The notes: generated by a model not told the origin, from the sequence alone. A stretch of DNA of 38,936 nucleotides from Bacillota bacterium (GCA_023426265.1 JAFABA010000021.1:1-38936); one strand, 5' to 3'; counted from the stretch's first letter, positions 17,307 through 25,203 are shown. Made by a program: numbers and translations.

Positions 17307-17339
17307 CCGCTGATAAAGTCCTGTGGACTTTATCAGCGG
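17307..17339. repeat. palindromic repeat, family A copy 3 (perfect)
   Basis: Perfect 15-bp arms starting CCGCTGATAAAGTCC around a TGT loop. On the plus strand it is followed by GTTTTC; on the minus strand, the direction of all nearby genes, no T run follows. This is the best-preserved copy of the family shared with 8035 and 9097. Confidence 0.75.
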
Positions 17340-17353
17340 GTTTTCTTTGGGTT

Positions 17354-17438
17354 AAAAGTGCGTTCTCACGCATTTTTTCCACAAATCTGACGCGCATGTC
17401 GTCAGGTTTGATTAAACTGCGGGGGATTGCGGTCCCCC
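17354..17438. other. three further hairpins in the comM-protease gap
   Basis: The 212-base gap 17284-17495 has no gene. Besides the family A palindrome it holds: 17354-17378, AAAAGTGCGT and ACGCA with T run (GAGA tetraloop on the minus strand, T6 tail on the plus strand); 17387-17405, CTGACG/CGTCAG; 17421-17438, GGGGGA/TCCCCC, the likeliest terminator for the protease gene on the minus strand. Such hairpin density suggests repeat-derived sequence. Confidence 0.6.
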
Positions 17439-17495
17439 ACACCCCCTAAGGTTTGATATCATAATGCCAGACTTATTCAAAATGATAATCCCCTA

Positions 17496-18725
17496 CTAGC
17501 TGGTCTTTACCGCGAATCCGCGTACCCATTTCAATGGCGAAAAAGTCATAGTGCTGGATCCGCCGGAAGACAGCATTCCAAGGGCTGTTGCCTGATTGCT
17601 GGAAAGGCTGTAAACGGGGCTGCCGCTATCCCCATTTAATACCCCCGAAGCTTCACTTTCCAAAATTGTCGTATGAACCATTCCTAAAACGTAAAACAGC
17701 CCCTTTTCTGACCCATGATTCAATATCGTGTTTGTATTGATTACTTGGCATTTGTTCCGATGCCCGTTCTTCCCAAAATTATACACAATATCGTTTTTAG
17801 CGGGCAAGTTAAAATATCCCTTTACGGCATATGTGGTGCCACTACTGTATTGTACCAGATTTGTTAACCTCTGGTTTCCAGTTATCTTTGTTATGGAAAA
17901 ATCGCCGCTCTCATTATATTTGTACTGTTGAACTGTTATTGTTCCAATCATATTGCTTGTAACCGAACTGTTTACGTATACCTTGGTTCCTTCGCTTAAG
18001 CCGCCGTGCCCGCACGTTATGATCGCAGGCGATCCATCGTATGTGCCGCAAAACGCCAGAGTGGATACCGATGAGCCGGATTTTCGCAAGCTGGACCCGC
18101 CTTGAAGGGCGGCGGTGGGTTTTTCTTTCTCGGAAGCCTGAACAGTAACGGGCAATTGCGTACCTTTCTGCAAGGCAATTTTACTTTGTATAAATGCTTG
18201 GGCTTTGGTATACCCCGTTCCAGGAACAATGATCACAGCCCTGATGGTTTCATCGCAGGCATAACATTGGTTCCAATCAATTTCTTCTGCCTGAAACCAC
18301 CGTATTACCTCTTTACACAGGGATTCGAGATCATTTTTTGAGTACTCTGCTTTGTTAAAAATCAGAATGCCCGGATTGCTCACAGCTTTCGCGTAGCGAG
18401 ATACAATTGAACGGCTTAAATCAGTTAGTTTAACAACAAGCCGGCCATTGCCGTTGTTATACGCGCCGCCGTATTCATCAGGGAAAATGATATTTGTATC
18501 CGTCTGTTCAAATGAATTGATGATTTCGTTATAGGCCCGAGTTACTTTTTCCTGCATATCCATTTTAAGCAACTCTTCTCTTGAAAAATCTTTTATAACA
18601 TCGGAAACGACCAGGGTGCGGGGAAAACCTTCTATCACAGTTTTTTCAGTGATGGCGAAAGTAGATGACATGCCAAACAGCAGCAATCCGACAATAAATA
18701 CTGCAACAAAAACATGCTTTTTCAT
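17496..18725 (-). CDS. secreted trypsin-like (S1 family, streptogrisin/alpha-lytic type) serine protease with pro-region
   Basis: Predicted exported protease of 409 residues. Signal peptide 1-25 (MKKHVFVAVFIVGLLLFG, cleavage near STFA). Residues about 30-200 look like an alpha-lytic-type pro-region (DEYGGAYNNGNGRLVVKLTD). The catalytic domain begins near 218 with the triad His240 in ITCGHGG, Asp275 in NESGDFSI and Ser367 in NGDSGSPVY. The His motif is unusual: the cysteine precedes His (TCGHGG) instead of following it (TAGHC); AFCGTYDG just before may supply its disulfide partner. Start at ATG 18725 after AGGGGA; a longer frame would spoil the signal peptide. The gene is visibly richer in A and T than its neighbours, suggesting transfer. 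Its substrate is unknown; proximity to surface-glycosylation genes suggests an envelope role. Confidence 0.88.
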   Translation of the reverse strand: MKKHVFVAVFIVGLLLFGMSSTFAITEKTVIEGFPRTLVVSDVIKDFSREELLKMDMQEKVTRAYNEIINSFEQTDTNIIFPDEYGGAYNNGNGRLVVKLTDLSRSIVSRYAKAVSNPGILIFNKAEYSKNDLESLCKEVIRWFQAEEIDWNQCYACDETIRAVIIVPGTGYTKAQAFIQSKIALQKGTQLPVTVQASEKEKPTAALQGGSSLRKSGSSVSTLAFCGTYDGSPAIITCGHGGLSEGTKVYVNSSVTSNMIGTITVQQYKYNESGDFSITKITGNQRLTNLVQYSSGTTYAVKGYFNLPAKNDIVYNFGKNGHRNKCQVINTNTILNHGSEKGLFYVLGMVHTTILESEASGVLNGDSGSPVYSLSSNQATALGMLSSGGSSTMTFSPLKWVRGFAVKTS

Positions 18726-18854
18726 CTTTTCCCCTGCTGTCACACTCGGCATCGCACCACAAACTGAGAAGGTTATCCCCGCCCGGCACAGCGATTTTCA
18801 TCATACACAGGTACTGACTGACCTTTTGATTTTTGGAAAGTCAGAAAGCCAGAT

Positions 18855-19265
18855 TTATTGCGCCTTTTGTCCCTTCCGGAACACAAACAGCTTGTTGCCA
18901 ATAAAATTGATGAGCACGGCAACCGGCGTCGCAATGAGGTTTCGCATCGTACCGTTTTCAATGCCGAACCAGGCCCTGCACGCATACAGAATGCCAAGCG
19001 ACGCGCCGTAGGAAACGAGGTTGACGAGAACAAACAGCAAAAATTCTTTTCTGGTGCGCTTTTGCTCCTGTTTGAACGTCCACCTGCTGTTCCAGAGGTA
19101 GCTGTTCAATACGCCGCAGGAATAGGAAATGGTCTTGGACAGCGCGTCCCCAAAGCCAAATACGCTGTTAAAAAGAGCGAACACCAACAGATCGATGACG
19201 GTGTTCAGAATGCCCACCACGTTGAATTTCAGGAACTGCTTCAATGGCTCCCAATACCGTTTCAT
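18855..19265 (-). CDS. GtrA-family membrane protein
   Basis: Small four-helix membrane protein of 136 residues in the GtrA family, thought to help flip polyprenyl-phosphate-linked hexoses or otherwise support GT-C glycosyltransferases. Features: FLKFNVVGILNTVIDLLVFALF at the first helix, NSYLWNSRWTF between helices 2 and 3, and NFIGNKLFVFRKG at the end, all typical of the family. An ATG 4 codons upstream exists, but the one at 19265 is 6 bases from GGAG, which itself lies in the last codons of the glycosyltransferase gene. With 1 base between the stop of that gene and this ATG, the two are tightly coupled, which supports a joint function. Confidence 0.9.
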   Translation of the reverse strand: MKRYWEPLKQFLKFNVVGILNTVIDLLVFALFNSVFGFGDALSKTISYSCGVLNSYLWNSRWTFKQEQKRTRKEFLLFVLVNLVSYGASLGILYACRAWFGIENGTMRNLIATPVAVLINFIGNKLFVFRKGQKAQ

Positions 19266-19266
19266 A

Positions 19267-22200
19267 TTACGCTCCATACATCAGGTTGCCGCCGGGTACG
19301 TATTTGAGGAATTGCGCATAACCGACGGGAATTTCAAAGCCCGAAAGCCCGGGATACAGCAGCAGGAAGAGTACCACCGCCGCAGCCATCCACGCCCACT
19401 TCACCCATTTGATGTTTGGGTTCTTCCGCTCCCAGCCCTGCAGCAGGAACACGCCGCAGAACACGATAAACGGAACGGTCGCGAAAAAGTGGTAAATAAA
19501 TGTACAACGCGTCACCAGCACCCATGGCAGGAAGTTCGCCGCGGCCCCCACAAACAGGACGGTGATGCCGGGGTTGCTTTTTGTTCTGCGCATGGCGCGG
19601 CTGGCGATCAGCGCGACCGTCGCAACCGTACACACCCACCACACTGCGGGATTTCCCGAAGCGGTGAGGGTGGCAAACTGCCCTTCCGGGAGGCCTGTGC
19701 CCTGGAAATACCACATGGGCCGGAATGTAAACGGCCACTCCCACCAGGTGGATTGGTACGGATGCGTCGCCTCAAGCGTGCTGTGGTAGTTCCACATGTA
19801 CTTCTGGTAGTTCCATACATCCCCCAAGGTATGTTCCCCCACGCTGAGCATGTAGGGCAGGTAGGAAAGCACATAGACGGTCAAAGGAATGACGATGAAG
19901 AATACGCAGCAGAACAGCAGGGTCCTGATCATATTCTTCCAGAAATCCTTCGTCTTTTCCCTGAGCGCCGCATCGCCGGAGTTTATCGCCGCGCGGTGTT
20001 CCCGATAGCGCTTGATAAGGGAAAGCATCAAGATTACGGCGAGGCCGCCGCCCGCATAAATGCAGATCCATTTGGAGGCCGCACCTAAGGCGAAGAATAC
20101 GCCCGCAAGCCCCAGAGGTTTCAGCGTTGCCTTCAGGCCGTCCGTATAGAAGCTCATGCAATAATACTGGTACATGTAGTAGTACATGAGCAGTATGAAG
20201 AACACGGCGTAAACGTCTATGGTGGCGATGCGCGTCTGCGTGAAATGCATGAAGTCAAACGCAAATAAAGTAGCGCCCAGCAGCGCGTATTCCGGATTTT
20301 TGAAGAGCCGCCTGCCAAACATGTAAAATATGGGCACCATGCCGATGCCAAAGAGCGTACCTACGATACGCCAGCCGAACGGATTCATGCCGAAAACCGC
20401 AATGCCCAGCATGATAAACACCTTGCCGAGCGGCGGATGCGTGTTTTCATACGGCTCCAGGCCCATAAAATGCTCATAGCCCGTGCGCGCATGATACAGT
20501 TCATCGAAATACATGCCGTTGAAGCTTGAGGGATGGTCCGGTACGGTATCCTGTTCGTCAATTAAGAGCGCGGCGTTCGCGTCCGCCGCTTTGGGAACAA
20601 GGCGGTTTCCGTTTGCGTCAAAGAATGCGAGCTCGCGGATGGCTAGCTCCCCGGTGTAGTTTTTGAGTTCCAGCGCGGTGGTGGTGATGTTCGCCGCTTC
20701 CTGGTGCCAGCGGAACATGTTGTCGAACCGCTGGTCGTATGTGATTTCGCTGCCGTCGTCGCCTGTAAGCTGCAGCGTTCCTTCCGCAATGCCGCCGAAT
20801 ATCCAGTATTTCGATATGGAGACTGGCGCATCAAACGTAAGCGTCACGCTCTCCCCCGGCTGCGTGCTGACATATTCGCTTTCGGGCGCTAAGAGCGACC
20901 CTAATTGGAACAGCGCAATTGCGGCGTATACGATTGTAAGCCCCCAGCAATAGAGCTGATCCTTTTTCGTGAAGCGCAGCTTCCTTTCATATGGCTTCTG
21001 CGCAAGGAGGTCCTGCGCCGGGGTGGAGGATGCCTTGAATTCCTCCGCCTTTTTCGCATGCACGGCGTCCAGCAGCGCCGTCTTTTTGATGTTGCCGCGT
21101 ATGACGATATCATAGGCCGCATAGCACAGGTATGCAAACATCAGTACATTAAGAAGCGAGCCCACTCTCGTCAGCGTTTCATACGCGCCCTGCCGCAACT
21201 CCTGATGGTCCACGATGACAAACGCGCCAAGCACGTTGAGCAGGACTGTGACGCTGAACCCTAAGAACGCGATATAGAGCCGCCTGTCGTTGTAATATAA
21301 GCCCGCAAGCAGCAACAGCAGCAGCGCGGGGAATATGTAGCGCTCATGCATGTAAAGGCCGATTGTGAACAGCGCGCAGATTAAAAACGAGGCCGCAAGA
21401 AGCAGGATGCCCTTCTGATTCTTTTTACGCCCAATAGCGTAAAGCCAGACGGTAACGGCAACGGAAAGCACAATGCCGATATACCCCCAGACCTCGAATG
21501 AGAACAGGAAGGGGACATTTTGAATGCTTGCCCAGTTCCCGCCGATGAGCGCAAAAAGGTTGAACGCCTCGACGCTCGCATACGGGTAGGAAGTGGCTGT
21601 GCCCAGGTACTTTTCCTTGAGCCACGCGAAGCCCTGCCCGTCTCCAAACGGCAGCGACAGCAGCAATATCACCGCTACCGCGGCAAGCACGGAAAGCAGA
21701 GTATGAAGAAGCTGCTTTTTCCAGTTGGCGCGATTGAACTCCAGGAAATACGCCGCGGCAAGCAAGGGGCCAAACATCAGCGCCTGCGGTTTCATCAATA
21801 TCGCCGCGCCAAAGAGCGCGCCCGCGGCAATTTTACGCCCGGAGAGAAACAGCCAAAGCACGCCGAGCATGCACAGCGTGAGTACCGAATCGATCTGCCC
21901 CCAGCCGCCCGAAACGAACGCGAACACCGGGTTGAAGGCCACAACCGCCATCAGCAGCAGCGCCCGGCTGTTGGGCACGTTCAGCTTTCGCGCGATGCGG
22001 TAGACAAGATACGCAGATATCAGATCCGCTGCAATGGCGGGAAGCTTGATGAGCAGTATCATGGCCGCGCCGCCCTGCGGCAGGTTCAATAGCTTTCCTA
22101 TTCCGCCAACCAGCCAGAGCACATACATGTATCCGGGAGGATAATCCGCAAACATGCCGCTAAAATAAAAGCCGCCGGGGCCGTTTTCCACCATGTTTCC

Positions 22201-23031
22201 CGCCCAGCCCAAAAAGCAGCCGATATCCGTACTGTGGCCTATGAATATGACGGACAATACGGTGCGGAACAAAAAGGCAGCAAACAGAATAAGAACGACC
22301 TGCTGCCCCTGCCTGTCCTCCGAAAATCCGGCCAGGGAAGGAACGCGCACGGTTTTACGGTATAACAGCGCAAACAAGCACGCCACAAATGCCGTCGCCA
22401 TCCAAATCAGAAACATGTACGGCAAGGGCTCGGACTCACTGCCTATATACTCGCTGGGATCGAGCTTCTCAAAGGAAGCGGCGTCCGCCGGGGGGTTAGG
22501 TTCTACCTGCATGGAAACGTTACGGAACATCGCAACGCCCGAAGAAAGCGCGCCATATCCGCCCACGCGCAGGGATAGCACAAGCTCCGTCTGCTCAGGG
22601 CCTGTCCTGCCCACAAGTTCCACAGAACTAAAGCCGTCCGTCAGATATACCGGCTCGGAAGAAGCGTAGGTATCCGTCACCGAAACGGTCGCGCCCGCGT
22701 CCCCTTCTATGCCGTCCGCTAAAATCTCGCAGGTAATCCGGTAATAGGTATCGGGTTCGACGGTAACGAGCTGGCTCACCCGCGCGTCGTTCGGCTCCAG
22801 GTTTTCAATCACTACATAGCGGCCGCCGCTGCCATCCTGTTCAAGATACGCCGCGCTGGCCTCGGGGAACCAAGCCTCGTAATACCAGCCGGAAGGCAGA
22901 TCCTGATCCGCGGACGTCGCAGAAAAATCGCTGTTGTAAAGCAGGTTTTCCCCATCCAACGCCAAAGCGGGGACCGTCGCCGCAAAAATAATCACCAGAG
23001 CACAAAGTGCAATCAAACGTCTTTTCAGCAT
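19267..23031 (-). CDS. double GT-C glycosyltransferase: extracellular beta domain + ArnT/GT87-like half + PMT (GT39-like) half
   Basis: At 1254 residues this is far longer than a normal polyprenol-dependent glycosyltransferase (about 450-700) because two GT-C units are joined. Order: signal peptide 1-25; carbohydrate-binding-module-like beta domain about 26-175 (ENLLYNSDFSATSAD); helix near 205-224; first GT-C half about 240-650 with the acidic loop GHSTDIGCF (Asp269), GGWGQIDSV (377-383) and MHERYIFP (561-568); linker; helix near 695-715; discoidin-like domain about 720-810 (PGESVTLTFDAPVSISKYW); then a protein-O-mannosyltransferase-like half from about 840 with FDELYHARTGYEHF (Asp843, Glu844) and NTHPPLGKVF. 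Both halves keep the expected acidic loop residues, so both may be active. Sugar and acceptor are unknown; the donor is presumably a polyprenyl-phosphate sugar. Coupled to gtrA downstream. Start ATG 23031 with GGAG 7 bases before. Confidence 0.88.
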   Translation of the reverse strand: MLKRRLIALCALVIIFAATVPALALDGENLLYNSDFSATSADQDLPSGWYYEAWFPEASAAYLEQDGSGGRYVVIENLEPNDARVSQLVTVEPDTYYRITCEILADGIEGDAGATVSVTDTYASSEPVYLTDGFSSVELVGRTGPEQTELVLSLRVGGYGALSSGVAMFRNVSMQVEPNPPADAASFEKLDPSEYIGSESEPLPYMFLIWMATAFVACLFALLYRKTVRVPSLAGFSEDRQGQQVVLILFAAFLFRTVLSVIFIGHSTDIGCFLGWAGNMVENGPGGFYFSGMFADYPPGYMYVLWLVGGIGKLLNLPQGGAAMILLIKLPAIAADLISAYLVYRIARKLNVPNSRALLLMAVVAFNPVFAFVSGGWGQIDSVLTLCMLGVLWLFLSGRKIAAGALFGAAILMKPQALMFGPLLAAAYFLEFNRANWKKQLLHTLLSVLAAVAVILLLSLPFGDGQGFAWLKEKYLGTATSYPYASVEAFNLFALIGGNWASIQNVPFLFSFEVWGYIGIVLSVAVTVWLYAIGRKKNQKGILLLAASFLICALFTIGLYMHERYIFPALLLLLLAGLYYNDRRLYIAFLGFSVTVLLNVLGAFVIVDHQELRQGAYETLTRVGSLLNVLMFAYLCYAAYDIVIRGNIKKTALLDAVHAKKAEEFKASSTPAQDLLAQKPYERKLRFTKKDQLYCWGLTIVYAAIALFQLGSLLAPESEYVSTQPGESVTLTFDAPVSISKYWIFGGIAEGTLQLTGDDGSEITYDQRFDNMFRWHQEAANITTTALELKNYTGELAIRELAFFDANGNRLVPKAADANAALLIDEQDTVPDHPSSFNGMYFDELYHARTGYEHFMGLEPYENTHPPLGKVFIMLGIAVFGMNPFGWRIVGTLFGIGMVPIFYMFGRRLFKNPEYALLGATLFAFDFMHFTQTRIATIDVYAVFFILLMYYYMYQYYCMSFYTDGLKATLKPLGLAGVFFALGAASKWICIYAGGGLAVILMLSLIKRYREHRAAINSGDAALREKTKDFWKNMIRTLLFCCVFFIVIPLTVYVLSYLPYMLSVGEHTLGDVWNYQKYMWNYHSTLEATHPYQSTWWEWPFTFRPMWYFQGTGLPEGQFATLTASGNPAVWWVCTVATVALIASRAMRRTKSNPGITVLFVGAAANFLPWVLVTRCTFIYHFFATVPFIVFCGVFLLQGWERKNPNIKWVKWAWMAAAVVLFLLLYPGLSGFEIPVGYAQFLKYVPGGNLMYGA

Positions 23032-23055
23032 ACGCGCTCCAAAAATAAGATTACA

Positions 23056-23156
23056 CGAATTCGCATTCCAATTTATTCCCTTAGAGCGAATTCGAAAATA
23101 CTATTTTCCTTAGCCGTGGACAAATATTTGTCCACATTTTAGCTCGAGAATAGTAT
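23056..23156. promoter_or_regulatory. nested inverted repeats in the leader of the glycosyltransferase gene
   Basis: The gap 23032-23243 (212 bases) has no gene. It holds a 20-base perfect palindrome GTGGACAAATATTTGTCCAC at 23116-23135, nested inside ATACTATT/AATAGTAT arms (23098-23105 and 23149-23156), and next to a CGAATTCGC/GCGAATTCG inverted repeat (23056-23064, 23086-23094). All lie downstream of the candidate promoter, so they would be in the leader RNA; they could be an operator or an RNA structure. Confidence 0.65.
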
Positions 23157-23181
23157 AAACAAGGGGGTTCATTCCATTTGC

Positions 23182-23210
23182 ATCATAGCATAAAAAGAAA
23201 CGGCCCGCAA
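23182..23210 (-). promoter_or_regulatory. candidate promoter for the glycosyltransferase-gtrA unit
   Basis: Minus-strand -35 TTGCGG (23205-23210), 17-base spacer, -10 TATGAT (23182-23187) with a TGC extension. Predicted leader about 145 bases. It overlaps the terminator hairpin of yraN. Confidence 0.5.
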
Positions 23211-23219
23211 AGATGGCCG
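23192..23219 (-). terminator. intrinsic terminator after yraN
   Basis: Minus strand: CGGCC (23215-23219) and GGCCG (23201-23205) stem with a 9-base loop, followed by TTTCTTTTT. It ends the rbgA-rnhB-yraN unit 25 bases after the yraN stop. The stem is short, so efficiency is uncertain. Confidence 0.6.
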
Positions 23220-23243
23220 CAAACTTTATACGAATTCCAAACA

Positions 23244-23600
23244 TTAGTATTGCGCATTCGCCATAAACGCGTTTTCGATATGGCGAACGGTACCAGTATT
23301 CAGGTCAACTTCCGCCACATCGAACCGCACCGTTTCTTCCGGCTGTTCCTGTAAATACGAAAGCGCCGCGCGCACCATACGGCTTTGCTTGCGCTTATCC
23401 ACCGCCTCGCAGGCAAGGCCATAATTCGTAGATGAACGCGCTTTGACCTCCACAAACACGGTCAGTTCCCCATCCCGCAACACAAGGTCGATTTCATCCC
23501 GCCCGATGCGATAATTGCGGGCAACCAGTAGGTATCCCTTTTGCTGGAGATATTCTAGGGCAATCGCTTCGCCATATGCGCCTTTTTCGCGCTTATCCAT
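23244..23600 (-). CDS. yraN: UPF0102 family endonuclease-fold protein YraN
   Basis: 118-residue member of the YraN/UPF0102 family, which has a Holliday-junction-resolvase-like nuclease fold and no settled role. Motifs: KGAYGEAIALEYLQQKGY at the N-terminus, ARNYRIGRDEIDLVLRDG and VFVEVKARSS, giving the E...D...ExK acidic pattern of the fold. It starts 4 bases after the rnhB stop with GGGGA in the end of rnhB, so it is cotranscribed with rnhB and rbgA, a common clostridial order. Confidence 0.93.
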   Translation of the reverse strand: MDKREKGAYGEAIALEYLQQKGYLLVARNYRIGRDEIDLVLRDGELTVFVEVKARSSTNYGLACEAVDKRKQSRMVRAALSYLQEQPEETVRFDVAEVDLNTGTVRHIENAFMANAQY

Positions 23601-23604
23601 ATCA

Positions 23605-24237
23605 TTATTCCCCGAACAGCTTCTTTAAAAAGCTGCGGCGGTGGATGGGGCAAGGGCCGTACGCTTTCAATGCGTCGATATGCTCCGGCGTGCCGTAGCC
23701 CTTGTTGCTTTTAAACCCATATTGCGGATAGATCGCGTCCTGTTCGATCATGTAGGCGTCCCGCTCCACCTTGGCGACGATGGAGGCTGCCGCGATTAAA
23801 TAGCTCCTCGCGTCCCCGTGGATATAGGGGTGCTGGCGGGCGGAAATATTGAGGCCCTGGAGCGCATCGATCAGCACGTCCGTCACCGGGGTATTCATGT
23901 TTTCAAACGCGAACTGAAACGCCCGCTTTGTGGCCTGCAATATGTTGATTTCATCGATCACGTCCGGCCAGACCCACCCGAAAGCATAGCCAGAAGAGAG
24001 CGCCCTGATCTCCTTTGCAAGCTGCTCGCGCCGCTTTTCGGTCAGCTTCTTGGAATCGTTCACATAATAGATGAACGGCACAGGCGGCAGCACCACGCAG
24101 GCGGAGACCACCGGCCCGGCGAGCGGACCGCGCCCCACCTCATCCATGCCCGCAAGCACGATATCCGGCTCCTGCCAGAACCCGCGCTCGATTTCGGTAA
24201 GCGCAAACAGGCGTTCCGCCTCAGCGATTTTCGCCAT
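23605..24237 (-). CDS. rnhB: ribonuclease HII
   Basis: RNase HII removes ribonucleotides and RNA from RNA-DNA hybrids. Over 210 residues the catalytic acids are seen in AGMDEVGRGPLAGPVV (Asp, Glu), the Asp in VLIDALQ and the Asp in AKVERDAYM; the NDSKKLT loop is also conserved. The frame can be read 66 codons further upstream, but this would lie inside rbgA; the ATG at 24237 follows GGAGGAG at 5-base spacing and overlaps the end of rbgA by 17 bases. Confidence 0.96.
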   Translation of the reverse strand: MAKIAEAERLFALTEIERGFWQEPDIVLAGMDEVGRGPLAGPVVSACVVLPPVPFIYYVNDSKKLTEKRREQLAKEIRALSSGYAFGWVWPDVIDEINILQATKRAFQFAFENMNTPVTDVLIDALQGLNISARQHPYIHGDARSYLIAAASIVAKVERDAYMIEQDAIYPQYGFKSNKGYGTPEHIDALKAYGPCPIHRRSFLKKLFGE

Positions 24238-25120
24238 GCGGCTCCTCCCCCGTTTTCGGCTCAACTGCCGATTGCTCCGGTTCGTCCGGATCGTCCAGCG
24301 TGACGCGCGCGATGCGCCCGGCACGGAATTCATCCAGCACGATGCGCGAGGCGCGTTCGGTGTCCGCCTCGTTCCCCGGCAGCAAAAACCCTCTGCTTCG
24401 GGCGACCGCCTGAAGCAGTGCGTCCTCCGCGACATCGCCCGTCACCTTGGGGTAGCGGGCCTGCAGCGCATCCGGGCACCTCTGCCTGAGGGTAATGAGC
24501 AATAGCCCGGCAAGCGTCTCCGTATCCATGATATCGTCCTTAATGGAGCCCAAAAACGCCAGCCGCTGCGCATAACGCTCGTTATCGAGCTTGGGCCAGA
24601 GGAGCCCCGGCGTATCCATCAGCTCCAGGTATGGCGTGATTTTCACCCACTGCTTGCCGCGCGTCACGCCGGGCATGTCCCCCGTCTTTGCGCGCGCTTC
24701 CCCGGCGATGCGGTTGATGAATGTGGATTTGCCCACGTTGGGAATGCCCGCGACGAGCACGCGTACCGTCTTTTGGATGCCCTTCTGCCGCATCTTTTCC
24801 ACGCTTTCGGAAGCTGCGCCCTCAATGAGCGATATGACCGCCTTCTTGTTTCCGCCGGTGGATACGAACGGTACGGCGGGTATGCTGCGCTCGGAATAGT
24901 ACTGAATGAAGCGGCGCGTCATGTTCGCGTCCGCAAGGTCGCTTTTGTTGAGCACAAGCAGGCGCTTTTTGTTCGCGAACAGGTCGTCAAAATCCGGATT
25001 TCCGGTGGAAAGCGGCGCGCGCGCATCCACAAGCTCCATCACGACATCGATGAGCTTGAGGTTTTCAATTAACATCCGCCGCGCTTTCGCCATATGGCCG
25101 GGATACCATTGAATGACCAT
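24221..25120 (-). CDS. rbgA: ribosome biogenesis GTPase RbgA (YlqF)
   Basis: Circularly permuted GTPase needed for late 50S subunit assembly. The motif order G4-G5-G1-G2-G3 is seen: VLNKSDLAD (G4, about residue 57), then GIPNVGKSTFINR (G1, about 125), GVTRGKQW (G2) and MDTPGLLWPK (G3). It begins MVIQWYPGHMAKARR, the family N-terminus. The 299 residues include a slightly long acidic C-terminal tail. ATG 25120 with GGAGG. It sits between rplS and rnhB as in B. subtilis. Confidence 0.96.
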   Translation of the reverse strand: MVIQWYPGHMAKARRMLIENLKLIDVVMELVDARAPLSTGNPDFDDLFANKKRLLVLNKSDLADANMTRRFIQYYSERSIPAVPFVSTGGNKKAVISLIEGAASESVEKMRQKGIQKTVRVLVAGIPNVGKSTFINRIAGEARAKTGDMPGVTRGKQWVKITPYLELMDTPGLLWPKLDNERYAQRLAFLGSIKDDIMDTETLAGLLLITLRQRCPDALQARYPKVTGDVAEDALLQAVARSRGFLLPGNEADTERASRIVLDEFRAGRIARVTLDDPDEPEQSAVEPKTGEEPHGENR

Positions 25121-25130
25121 GCGTCCTCCT

Positions 25131-25159
25131 GTGGTATACTATGGTATACTAATAGTATA
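25131..25159 (-). promoter_or_regulatory. tandem GTATAC-containing repeats just upstream of rbgA
   Basis: Plus-strand 25133-25159 reads as two GGTATACTA units followed by an AGTATA, and on the minus strand includes the palindrome TATACTATTAGTATA. A TATACT -10-like word is present but no -35 box at proper distance, because the rplS terminator lies there. It may be an operator or a weak promoter for rbgA. Confidence 0.35.
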
Positions 25160-25203
25160 AAAAAACCCGCCGCCCGGCCGGTGTTCCGGCGTGCAGTCGG
25201 GTT
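25158..25203 (-). terminator. intrinsic terminator after rplS
   Basis: Minus strand: AACCCG/CGGGTT outer stem, inner GCCGG/CCGGC hairpin, followed by a run of seven T. It begins 18 bases after the rplS stop. Strong. Confidence 0.88.

Noticed and set aside
17354..17378. Plus-strand intrinsic terminator
   Set aside because: The T run is on the plus strand, where no gene ends nearby; listed only as a hairpin of unknown use.
19129..20088. Plus-strand frame of 319 codons opposite gtrA and the glycosyltransferase
   Set aside because: Shadow of two well-identified minus-strand genes; composition is unlike a protein and it lacks a start signal.
23041..23160. Replication origin or DnaA box cluster from the palindrome with TTGTCCAC
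   Set aside because: The word differs from the DnaA box TTATCCACA, occurs only as one palindrome, and no dnaA, dnaN or parB gene is near.
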